Below the pieces are notes generated by a model, which saw only the letters and a program-made list of their open reading frames with translations, was not told the DNA's origin and did no database searches. This document shows, in pieces, positions 49,627 to 60,900 of a stretch of DNA of 64,000 nucleotides. Within the stretch, counting starts at the first letter, position 1, and each line of letters begins with the position of its first letter. A program made the position numbers and the translations under genes. The stretch is from Zeugodacus cucurbitae (taxonomy: Eukaryota > Arthropoda > Insecta > Diptera > Tephritidae): positions 67,741,001 through 67,805,000 of the forward strand of contig NC_071670.1 in the NCBI RefSeq assembly GCF_028554725.1, written 5' to 3'.

Positions 49627-51777
49627 TATACCGTATTCATCGCACTAACAATTCTTTTGTAGACTGATAAATAAAATTACAATTGACTTACCTCTAGTAT
49701 ATTTTCAGATCTATAATCACTAAAGTCACATATACCCCACTTCCAAAAATACTAATTTTCCCAAGCAAACCAAAATCTGGCAACGCCACCACACCGCTCA
49801 GCTGAGTACGGACCTCTACATAATTTCAATTTGTTTTTATTTATCAACATAAATACATGGATGTATGTGTGTGTATAAATATTTTGCTTTTAAGCATTTG
49901 CTGTTGATAACAACTAGCTATTTGGCTAGCTATTAAACTAGCCGCTAGCGTTCTCAACGATCAGTTGAATTTAGACGCTTGCAGTGACAAGATCTATTTT
50001 CGTGTTTTAATCGTGCTTTGCTCGCTCACTGCATTCATTCATAGTGTTCGGTTTATAGAACCGATAGATAAAAGTAAATACATAAATTATACATTTTTTT
50101 GAACTTGAAATACATTTTTGTGGATATTTCGTTGCTATTGTTGGTACGTTGTATGCATATAACCAAAAATCCTGTATATATACTCGTATCTACATATGTA
50201 TATTTATATGCCAATTGACAGCAAAATCTCCAGCACAGAGTTATATAATACGCTTACACTCCTACATACATACATACATACATGTATCTATCTTGGTACT
50301 TAAGTTGTTCGATATATAGCTCTGTTGGGTGGCGTTAGCGCGCGTGGCAATTATTTGTTCCAGATTCAAGCAAGTGCCCATAAATATATAAATAAATACA
50401 TATGTACATAACAAAATATTTATATACGTATGTATGTATGTGTGTACATATGCTGTGTGGATCCAGTAAATAATCAATGAAGCTTAATTTGTGTTAATAA
50501 AAAACGACAAAATTAAATAAAAAAATGGTTTTAAGTGACGCACTTCATATTCTTGTTAATTTAATTAAGCTGATAAATAGTTTGTTTCTAAATTGTTCAC
50601 ATATAAACTATTGTTGTAGAATTGATGTGAAAGTGAAAATAAAAACAATTGAATAATAACAAATTTCAAATTAAATAATAATGAGAATAATCTATTTCAA
50701 TAATGTTGGGCAAACGTATAATTAACAAATGTTTGCTGAATATATTATACATAAAAAATAATTGTTTCAACTTTCATGGCTGCCAGCAAAATGAGATAAC
50801 GAGTATTTTTTTCAATTTGCGACAATTTGCAATTTATGGCAATAGACATTAAATTTTATAATTAATTTTTTATTGTCAAACCCAGTGAATATTTTCGAAA
50901 TAGTTGAAAGTTTAATCAAAATTATAAAAAGCTATAAATTGAACTTTAAATGAAAAATAGCAAGTTGAATACTAAAGAAATTTTTTATAGATAATACATT
51001 CATTCATTTTGTTGTCTGCCTTTCAGCGCGGAGTTCAAATTATAGTGGTAAAATTGCTATACTTTTCTTAAAGATTATTACTACAATTATTTAAATTCGT
51101 AAAAAATATTTTTGATTATACATTTAATATGAACATTAGTTTCAAGTAATCATCAATGGATTTTTACAATTTTTTTTAAAAAAAGACCATATTTAAGACT
51201 TCCTTCGAAAATACCTTTTTGGTATCACTAGAGTTGTTTTTAAGAAATCAATGTCAAAGATAACAAAGGGATGGCATGCAAAATATTTAAAAATAATAAA
51301 ATTTATTTTTTTTAATATGACACATTTATTTTAATTAATTTGTTATAATTTAATATAATATAAAAAATGCTATCAGTCGGCGACATTTTTTAATTATTAT
51401 CTGCACAAATGTATAATTTTATGAAATTAAAAATTAATTATTGCGAAGATTAACTTATTACTCTGGCCTAATTACAATTAATATTGCGTAAATAAAGTTC
51501 AAAATAATCTGACCTTCACTAACTATATGTACTATATACATATGTTTGTATATTCTTAACATATTTATTATTATAGTTTTTAATCTCCATATTCAATGTG
51601 CATTATCTATAAACCTAAACCCAGCAGTCGAATGAGTTGTGCCTTTTTAAAACTACATAACAACTGGTACACTGCAAGCTCCAGCCAGAGCTTGACTGGA
51701 AGTCTGCCCAGTTTTCTCTATATAAGCCACGGAATGACAATTGATCAAATATATCTCAGTTTCGCACTAGTTAAAAG
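49627..51777. other. AT-rich intergenic DNA
   Basis: Mostly A/T-rich with TATG/TACA microsatellites around 50265-50440. The stretch 49790-50040 is less AT-rich but has no recognised exon. Could contain upstream exons of the DPD gene; none could be identified. Confidence 0.45.
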
Positions 51778-52167
51778 TGGTGTGTTAAAAAAATAACGGG
51801 AATTGTAAAATTAGGTCAGACGTATTTCGTTACTTCGTTGCTTGTTCGTGTAAACTTGACCAAAAAATATTATAGTAACGTTGCCCCACCCTCCATATTC
51901 GCCAGACATGGCTCCGTATGACTTTTTCCTATTTCGAAAAATAAAGAGAACCATAAAGGGCCATCGTTTTACAAATATACGAGAAATCGTCAAAAAAGCC
52001 AAGGCTATCACAAAAAACGAGCTTGAGAAGTGTTTTGACGATTAGAAGAAGAGTTGGGCAAGAAAATTGATACTATTTTGAAGGCAACAACATTAATGTC
52101 GGCAAACGAATAAATATTTTTTTCTTCATAAAAAACGGAAGTTCCGGTTATTTTTTAACACATCTCT
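51778..52167 (+). mobile_element. Mariner B derivative 5, plus orientation
   Basis: About 390 bases with ends GTGGTGTGTTAAAAAAATAA..CGGGAATTGT and GTTATTTTTTAACACATCT. Between them the plus strand still reads the transposase C-terminus: LPHPPYSPDMAPYDFFLF (third catalytic Asp region) then FTNIREIVKKAKAITKNELE and CFDD, where a TAG replaces the expected Trp codon. The N-terminal two thirds is deleted. It is the only copy of this family in plus orientation here. Confidence 0.85.
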
Positions 52168-53194
52168 TAACTATCTAGGTAAATTTTTATTCCCATGAAG
52201 AATTTTAAATACGGATTTAGATCTGAATCTTTATGTTTTTAATGAAAAAGTAGTTATTGGGCTACGTAGCTGTGCTCTCTTTCTGAATCCACATTCCAAA
52301 AATGGGCTGTTAGTCTAAAGCTATTCTGACTGGTTCAAGTATGAACTGGTACATTTCGGACTAGTTAAGTTCGGCTATATACAGACGTCGATTCATACAT
52401 AAATATAGGTATATATTTTTAAAATTTATGTATATCGGCGCACATAATTCATTTTGATAAAGTTTATCAGCCAATCAACTTTTACAACTTTCAAATAGTT
52501 CAAGTGGTCACCTCTTATTATTTTCATACCTCTTATCACTTATCAACATTTGTTTTTTTTTTCAATAAAATAGTGAAATTTATATACCAAAGCACTTTAT
52601 ACTTGTTGCCGGCAAGCTTTCGCGTGTCATTTCCATTATCTTTTTGCTCTAAGCACTTGATAAAAAATTTGGCATAAAGCCTGTGAACGCAGCTGCCCAA
52701 AACAGCGGATGTACTCGAATTTAAGAGATGATAACTTATCTACGTCTATTTTTAAGTGGACATATAGCGAATAATATATAAAAAATATAAACAGTGCATA
52801 AATATAATATAAATATATTTAAATAACTCAATAGAGATAAGTAGATAAGTCCGTTTGTATGTACGCAGACACGCCCTTATTTTGTTTATAATATACAGAA
52901 AATAAAAGTCGCCGAACAGGTTCAATGATTTCAGTCGAATTAATTTTTCTGTGATAGAAGCCTGTAACCTATTAAGGGGCTTGTCTCTTTATAAATTGTG
53001 TCGCTTACCCCACCTTCTCCTTGAAACATAAAGCGTTCTGACAGAAGAGGCGTACTGAAAATGGCTTTGAGTATTAAAGCTTGATAAGTTTCGCGACCGA
53101 AAGCACCACTATTATTATATGAATATCTCAAATATTTTTATTCGAAATTATTTAAAAATTCTCATATTTTTCTCCACAGTTTTAAAAGAAAATC
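52168..53194 (+). other. Upstream region of DPD copy 1
   Basis: AT-rich DNA ending in an intron acceptor (TTTTCTCCACAG, to 53179) and a 15-base 5' UTR stretch before the ATG at 53195. The first, non-coding exon of the gene must lie further upstream and was not identified. Confidence 0.45.
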
Positions 53195-56100
53195 ATGGCA
53201 CCACCCGCATTACTCAGCAAAGAGATACCCGATATCGAGGTGAGCACCTTTAAAATTCAACTTTGTTTAAATAAAAAAAAAAATCATTATTCCTTCACCT
53301 ACTTTAGAGCTTGATGGCTTTGAATCCGCGTGTCAAATCGAAGTGTTCCGCCGTGCCAACGGCCGAAACGAAGATCAACAAGAAACACTGGAAGCGTAAT
53401 AATGACCGCAATCCAACTGTGAGTACAATTCTATATAAAACCCATTCCCCATACATAAAGCAGAACTAAAATACTGTTAAATTTTTTCACAGGGTGGTTG
53501 CTCTAAGCTACTCAACAACTTTGATGATGTCAAGCACACTACACTCTCCGAGAGAGGCGCATTGAAGGAGGCAGCGCGTTGTTTGAAGTGTGCTGACGCG
53601 CCTTGTCAGAAATCATGTCCCACCCAATTGGATATCAAGAGCTTCATCACCAGTATTGCCAACAAGAATTACTATGGTGCTGCCAAGGCCATTTTCTCGG
53701 ACAATCCACTCGGTTTGACCTGTGGCATGGTATGCCCGACTAGCGATCTATGCGTTGGCGGTTGTAACTTGCAGGCATCGGAGGAAGGACCGATCAACAT
53801 TGGTGGCTTGCAACAGTTTGCAACTGAAATATTCAAGGAGATGGGTGTGCGACAAATAGTGCCACCAAATGTGAAGCCACTGCCGCAACCCAATAAGAAA
53901 ATCGCTTTGCTGGGCGGTGGGCCCGCTTCACTGTCCTGTGCCACATTCCTGGCGCGCTTAGGCTATAAGGATATTACCATTTATGAGAAACGCGCCTATT
54001 TGGGTGGTTTAAGTTCGTCTGAGATTCCGCAATACCGTTTGCCCGTAGATGTGGTGAACTTTGAGATACGCTTAGTTAAGGATTTGGGTGTGAAATTTGA
54101 GTTGAATCGCAGTCTGTCCACTAAGGACTTGACAGTCAATGTGAGTTTAGTGAGCAGCTCGATTAAAATGTATTTCCTATTTGAAAATCAATTTCGTTTG
54201 CAGGGCTTACTCTCAACCGGACATGATGCGCTATTCTTGGGTATAGGTTTACCCGAACCAAATGTGGATCCAGTTTTCGGTGGCTTAGACGAGTCTATGG
54301 GCTTCTATACGTCGAAGAACTTCTTACCGAGCGTATCGGCGGGTTCAAAACCTGGCTTATGCGCTTGCAAGGCTAATCAAGCCTTACCACAGTTAACTGG
54401 TAATGTCATCGTTTTGGGCGCTGGTGATACCGCCTTCGATTGCGCCACCTCCGCTTGGCGCTGCGGTGCTAAACGCGTCTTTGTCATCTTCCGTCGTGGC
54501 ACTACTGGCATGCGTGCGGTACCCGAAGAGGTGGAGTTGGCACGCGAGGAATGGTGCGAATTTTTACCATTTTTAGCGCCCAGCAAGGTGGTGGTGAAGG
54601 ATAATAAGGTAGAAGACCATATATTTCCGAAAACCAAGATTTTATTTTATTTCTTTGTTTTTAGATACGCGCCATGGAGTTCTACCGCACTGAAATCGAT
54701 GACAATGGCAAACTTATTGTAGACAAGGAGCAGCCTACCACACTGAAGGCCGACTATATTATCTCAGCCTTTGGTTCTGGCTTGAATGACCCGGAAATAA
54801 TTGACGCCATCAAACCAGTAGAACTGGATCACTGGAATCTACCCAAAGTCGATCCAAAGTCGCTACAAACCAGTGTGCCACAAGTATTCTGTGGCGGCGA
54901 CTTGGGTGGTCAAGCCAATACTACTGTGGAATCGGTTAATGATGGTAAAATTGCCGCTTGGGGTATTCACTGTCAATTACAGGGACTGCCACTTGATACG
55001 CCAGCAGAGTTGCCACTTTTCTACACTGAAATCGATAATGTGGATCTATCAGTTGATTTAGCTTACGAACGTACCGATAAAGAAACAGGTAAAAAGGAGA
55101 AGCATACGCTCAAGTTCCCCAATCCATTCGGCTTGGCATCAGCACCACCGACCACCAGCGCGGCGATGTGTCGACGTGCTTTCGAACAAGGTTGGGGTTT
55201 TGTGGTTACAAAAACATTTGGACTCGATAAGGACCTGGTCACCAATGTATCGCCACGTATCGTGCGTGGCACTACGTCGGGCTACAACTATGGACCGCAG
55301 CAAGGTGCTTTCCTTAATATTGAGTTAATTTCGGAGAAACGCGCCGAGTACTGGTATCGTTCGATACGTGAACTCAAGAGAGATTTCCCCAATCAGGTTG
55401 TCATCGCGAGCATAATGTGTGCCGCCATTGAGGAGGATTGGAAGGAAATGGCCACAAAGGCCGAGGAATGCGGTTCTGATGCGCTTGAGTTGAATCTATC
55501 CTGTCCACATGGTATGGGTGAGTCTGGTATGGGTTTAGCCTGCGGTCAAATACCCGAATTGGTGGAAAATATTTCTAAATGGGTCAGTGAAACTGTAAAA
55601 ATACCCGTTTTCATTAAATTGACACCCAACATTACGGATATTGTTACAATTGCGGCGGCAGCGCAACGTGGTGGTGCTGCAGGTGTCTCAGCCATCAACA
55701 CCGTACAGGGATTGATGAGTCTGAAAGCCGATGCAACGCCCTGGCCAGCCATTGGCGCAGAGAAGCGTACCACCTACGGCGGTGTGTCTGGAAATGCAAC
55801 ACGCCCGATGGCGTTGAAGGCGATCTCATCGATTGCCAATAAGCTGCCTGGTTTCCCCATACTCGGTATTGGTGGTGTGGACTCAGGAGAGGTGGCACTC
55901 CAATTCCTACAAGCCGGCGCCTCCGTGGTGCAAGTTTGTTCTGCTGTACAAAATCAGGACTTTACGCTGATCGAAGATTATGCGACCAGTTTGAAGGCTT
56001 TGCTATATCTGAGGGCTAATCCACCACCAAATTGCGGTCAATTGTGGGATGGACAATCACCACCAACGCCTAAGCATCAGAAGGGCAAGTCAGTAGTCCA

Positions 56101-56797
56101 CTTAACTGGTGAAAACGGCAAAGTGAGTAAAGTATGAACAATTTAAAGCCCCACATTTTCTAAATTCATTAATATTTTCAGACCTTGGGCTTCTTTGGAC
56201 CATACAAGAAAGAACGCGAGCAAAAACTCTATGAAGAGCGTGTCAAAAATGGTCCCATATGGAAGATCAAGTCCGAAACCGTTGTGTCACCTACGAGCGA
56301 TGCACCGAAACCTGCTTACAGCGTAAACGATGTCATCGGAGGCGCTTTGGAACGCATTGGCGCTTACAAGAAGCTGGACAACACACAACAGAAAGTGGCT
56401 CTAATCGATGATGTAAGTGTGCGCATACGCTTGTGAGACTTTAAATCTAATTTTCATTATTTTTTTTTGCATTTGCTGCCTTCAGGATATGTGCATAAAT
56501 TGTGGCAAATGTTACATGACTTGCAATGACTCCGGTTATCAGGCCATACAATTCGATGCTGAGACTCATATACCCCTTGTTACCGACGACTGCACCGGTT
56601 GTACATTGTGCGTCTCCGTCTGTCCAATCATCGACTGTATTACGTAAGTACCTCTGTCTAAGTAGCGCTTAAATTGTGTAATATTGACCGACTGAATTTC
56701 TTACAGCATGGTGCCAAAGCAAATTCCACACATCATTAAACGTGGTTGGGGTGAGAATACGCCCGTGTTCGCGCATGCGCTCAGTCCAATGCAGTGA
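53195..56797 (+). CDS. su(r): Dihydropyrimidine dehydrogenase, copy 1 (conventional)
   Basis: Catalyses NADPH-dependent reduction of uracil and thymine to dihydropyrimidines, the first and rate-limiting step of pyrimidine breakdown, in the cytosol. Exons 53195-53239, 53308-53418, 53493-54140, 54204-54608, 54665-56122, 56182-56412, 56486-56643 and 56707-56797 join in frame to 1048 aa (human DPD 1025, fly su(r) about the same). N-terminal Fe-S cysteines are at 82, 85, 90, 94, 129, 133, 139 and 143 with the extra Gln ligand in GGLQQF. FAD and NADPH sites show GGGPAS and GAGDTAFD with basic residues CGAKRVFVIFRRG. The FMN domain keeps VTKTF, the LNIELISEK asparagine, active-site Cys 683 in NLSCPHGMGE and the INTV pair. 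Two C-terminal 4Fe-4S motifs (CINCGKCYMTC and CTGCTLCVSVCP) complete the electron path. All key residues are intact. Confidence 0.96.
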
Positions 56798-56978
56798 TAT
56801 GTTCGAGTCAACAATTCCAAATTTCCTCCATTGGCTGCTAGCACTTTAACCATAACTGTAATGCTGTAATCGTTGTTAGTGTAAAAGCTGGATAAGTTCT
56901 TATTAACCAGCCGGTATTTGTATACAATGTATTGTAATTGTAACATAACTCTTAAAGATGTATCGTACGAAGTTTTAA

Positions 56979-56984
56979 AATAAA
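56979..56984 (+). terminator. AATAAA polyadenylation signal of DPD copy 1
   Basis: Canonical hexamer in TTTTAAAATAAATACAAA, 182 bases after the stop codon. It places the 3' end of copy 1 well before the first exon of copy 2, so the two are probably separate transcripts. Confidence 0.6.
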
Positions 56985-57079
56985 TACAAAAATATTGTCC
57001 ACCGAGTTGCATTAAATAATCTTGAAATTGTTTTGCTTTAAATAACTGTTGGTTGTTGTTTAGCGACAGCAAACAATTG

Positions 57080-57522
57080 CCAAATATTTTTAGTAGGATT
57101 CGTATTAGTTCTGGTTACACAGTGGCATCGTTCTACATTTCGATTAGTTTGGTCTGGGTTCCTGGTCACATCACGGAAAATTGTTGGCTGATGAGCTCGC
57201 AAGGCCAGGTACGTCTGTCTCACTCACAGTAGCATGGGAACATGTAGGGGCACCGTTATCCTATTCCGGTTTACTACTGGACAGGTGGGCCTCGGCTCGG
57301 TCCGTCACTAACACTTGCACAGTCGCCAGATCCTTCTGAGCTCTACGCTCTTAGCAAAGTTCACCTCTTCTCAGTCGAGGGGTTTTAATTAAAGATTGTA
57401 ACGCTGATAGCTTTAAAATCTTACCAGATACTGGCTGTAGAAGCTGCCTGAAAGAGGATGAGTAGGAATCATCTTGCAACTTTCTTCGGGAGTGTCCGGC
57501 ATTTGCGAGATCATCACAAAGA
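57080..57522 (+). mobile_element. Decayed non-LTR retrotransposon RNase H fragment between DPD copies
   Basis: Plus-strand sequence reads LVWVPGHHGKLLADELARPG, an RNase H terminal motif with a small internal deletion, then WEHVGAPLSYSGLLLDRWAS. Further on is a zinc-knuckle-like block (CRSCLKEDE, then CNFLRECPAFARSS). Frameshifts and stops break it. It comes from an RNase H-bearing non-LTR element, different from the copy at 21770. It lies in the 1.03 kb spacer of the tandem duplication, about 300 bases before the novel first exon. Confidence 0.7.
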
Positions 57523-57822
57523 TTTCCCGGATCTCACTTTTTTCAACCGCGCGAATAGAAATGGGTCCCATATTTAGCATATCTAGTAAGACTAACATTA
57601 AAAAAGAAAGTAAAGTTATTTCAAAAATATTTTCAAAAATCGATTTCACAACTTTATCGAAGATATACTTAGAAGCATGTGAAATAGATGATGTCGAATG
57701 GGTATCAAAATAAAGTTTGAAGATATTGGCATTGAGTTTTAAAAAAATACAAACTTCATACAATTTTCAAGCTTACGAAAGCATTTCAATATTTTACAAA
57801 AAAAATACGTATATTTTTTCAA

Positions 57823-57962
57823 ATGTTTACAAATTTAGCACACTTACGCGCATCAGTATTGATTACGCAACGAATTTCACGACGACTTGGTACGAGACCC
57901 TACCGCGTGCTCTCTCGCGTGGGTTTTGCAAATGCAGACTTCCATACACAGACTTGTCTAAC
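57823..57962 (+). CDS. Novel first exon of DPD copy 2: mitochondrial-like presequence
   Basis: ATG at 57823 opens 46 codons plus two bases (MFTNLAHLRASVLITQRISR continuing RLGTRPYRVLSRVGFANAD) before the donor GTAAAAG. Its last bases AC join to the G of the next exon (acceptor TATTATTACAG, 58014-58024) to make a Thr codon, restoring the frame of TLSKDPPEIT, which aligns with LLSKEIPDIE of copy 1. The first 37 residues have no Asp or Glu and seven or more Arg, the pattern of a mitochondrial targeting peptide. The next exon has no in-frame ATG, so an upstream start is required. This stretch is GC-richer than its flanks. A cleaved presequence is inference. Confidence 0.7.
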
Positions 57963-60900
57963 GTAAAAGAAAATTTCAATTGAAGTTGAACATATTCAAG
58001 AAGTTGCTAATTTTATTATTACAGGTCCAAAGCCAAAGCCAAATGTCCGGAGGGTACACTCTCAAAGGACCCACCCGAAATCACGGTAAAAAAGGGATTT
58101 AATATAAATTAAGTGCTGATTGACTGAAAACTTAATTTTTCGCAGAAAAAACTCGCACAGCATGCTTGTTGTAAATGTAAGTGCTGTGTGGTGCCAACCA
58201 TCGTAACCAAAACGGCGAAAAAACACTGGAAACGCAATAAAGAGCGCAATCCAACGGTAAGTAGGTTATACTCTCTCTCTACGGTATACTAGCTTTAATA
58301 AGCTCCCATCACTTTACTTCCACACTGTAGGGTGACTTATTTCTACTCAATAACTTTGATGACATCAAGCATACAACGCTCTCGGAACGTGGAGCGCTTA
58401 AAGAGGCGGCACGTTGCCTCAAATGTGCCGATGCGCCTTGTCAGAAGTCCTGTCCCACACAGATCGACATCAAGAGCTTCATCACAAGTATTGCTAATAA
58501 GAATTATTATGGCGCTGCAAAGATAATATTCTCCGACAATCCTTTGGGTCTCTCTTGCGGCATGGTGTGCTCCACCAGCGATCTCTGTGTTGGTGGCTGT
58601 AATTTGCAAGCTACCGAAGAGGGCCCCATCAATATTAGTGGCCTGCAGCATTTCGCCGTCGAACGTTTCAAGGAAATGGGTGTGCGTCAAATACATCCAC
58701 CCAATGTGAAGAAGTTAAAAGATCCCAACAAGAAGATTGCTCTAATTGGTGGTGGACCGGCTTCGCTATCGTGCGCTACATACTTGGCGCGTTTGGGTTA
58801 TAAGGATGTGACGATCTATGAGAAAAGCTCTTATCTTGGTGGCTTGAGCGCATCGGAGATACCACAATTTCGTTTACCTGTGGACGCAGTCAATTTCGAG
58901 ATACAACTTGTTAAGGATTTAGGTGTGAAGTTTGAGTTGAATCGTTGTTTGTCCACCAAGGACTTAACGGTTGAAGTAAGTGTACTGCGGTAATCACTGT
59001 TGTTTTCTACAGATTTTATATTTCCTTTGTGCTAGTGTTTACTCAAAGATGGACATCAGGCAGTTTTCTTAGGCTTTGGCTTACCCGAAGCAAACATAGA
59101 TCCGGTTTTCTGTGGTTTAGACGAATCCAAGGGATTTTATACATCGAAAACGTTTCTTCCCTGCGTGTCAGGTGGCTCCAAACAAGGTATTAGCAAGGAA
59201 AGCAAACTGCCCAAATTGTCGGGCAATGTGATTGTGTTGGGCGCTGGAGACACAGCCTTCGATTGTGCGTCATCCGCTTGGCGTTGTGGTGCACAACGTG
59301 TGCTTGTCGTGTTTCTGCATAGTACCGCGATGATACCCGCACTACCCGAAGAGATTGAGTTGGCGCGTGAAGAGTGGTGTGAGTTGGTACCATACTCGAA
59401 AGCCAGCAAGGTGATCTTAGAGGATGATAAGGTGTGTAATCTTTCCACTTAATATACTTAAGAGTTTTTGTGTTTTGAGCAAGTTTTTTCGCAGATTTGC
59501 TCTGTCGAATTCATACGCACCGATATGGACATAGATGGCAAAATTAGTGAAGACAAGGAGCAGAAAACATATCTACCAGCCAATTTCGTCATATCCGCCT
59601 TTGGTTCGGGGCTCAATGAGCAGGAAGTAATTGATGCCATGAAGCCGTTGAAACTCGACAAAAAGAATCTACCAAAAGTCGATTCGAAAACTCTACAAAC
59701 CAGCGTACCGCAAGTGTTTTGTGGTGGTGACTTAGGCGGTTACGCCAAGACGACTGTGGAGTCGGTGAATGATGGTAAAGTTGCTGCTTGGAGTATGCAT
59801 TGCCAGCTCGAAGGTCTACCCCTGGACACGCCAGCCGATTTGCCGCTTTTCTACACTGACATCGATAATGTAGACTTGTCGGTTGATGTTTGCTACCAGT
59901 ATCTTGATCGTAAAACTTGCAAAAAAGAGATGCGCGCACTCAAGTTACCAAATCCATTTGGTTTATCTTCCGCGCCGCCCACAACAACGGCTGCTATGTG
60001 TCGTCGCGCTTTCGAACAGGGTTGGGGTTTTGTTGTTGTGAAGACATTCTGCCTCGACAAAGATATGGTGACCAATGTCTCACCACGCATAGTACGTGCC
60101 ACGACATCTGGCTACAACTATGGACCAAATCAGGGTGGTTTCCTCAACATCGAATTGATCTCGGAGAAACGTGCCGATTACTGGTACAAGACTATAGCTG
60201 AACTGAAAAAAGATTTTCCCGACAGAGTTGTTATTGCGAGCATAATGTGTCCGGCTATTGAAGAAGACTGGAAGGATATGGCACCAAAGGCAGAGAAGAG
60301 CGGTGCAGACGCTATAGAGCTAAATCTATCTTGCCCACATGGCATGGGTGAGTCCGGTATGGGTTTGGCCATTGGTCAAGTGCCAGAACAAGTAGAGAAA
60401 GTTTCAAAATGGGTCAGCGAATGTGTTAGTGTACCGGTTTTCGTCAAATTGACACCGAACATCACCGAAATAGTTGATATCGCATCGGCTGTAAAACGCG
60501 GTGGCGCAGCTGGCGTAACCGTCATAAATACCGTACAGACGCTGATGATGCTAAAAGCGGACGGCACAGCTTGGCCAGCTGTAGGCAATGAGAAGCGCAC
60601 CACATACGGTGGCATGTCGGGCAATGCAACACGTCCGATAGCGTTAAGAGCCATCTCGTCGATCGGTAGTAAAGTACCAGGCTTGGCAATACTCGGATGT
60701 GGCGGTATTGACTCTGGTGATGCAGCATTACAATTTCTACATGCGGGCGCCTCAGGTCTACAAGTATGTTCAGCCGTGCAGAATCAAGATTATACTGTGG
60801 TGCAGGATTACAAGAGTAGTTTGCAAGCTTTGTTATACCTGAAAGCGAATCCGCCACCAAAAAATCCCGAATTATGGGATGGTCAATCGCCGCCAACTCC

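Noticed and set aside
52940..53131. 63-codon minus ORF just upstream of DPD copy 1
   Set aside because: No family or transcript signals; probably chance, or part of an old repeat.
58044..58085. ATG in exon 2 of DPD copy 2 (start of MSGGYTLKGP)
   Set aside because: It is out of frame with the conserved DPD sequence and hits stop codons after splicing, so it cannot be the start of the protein.
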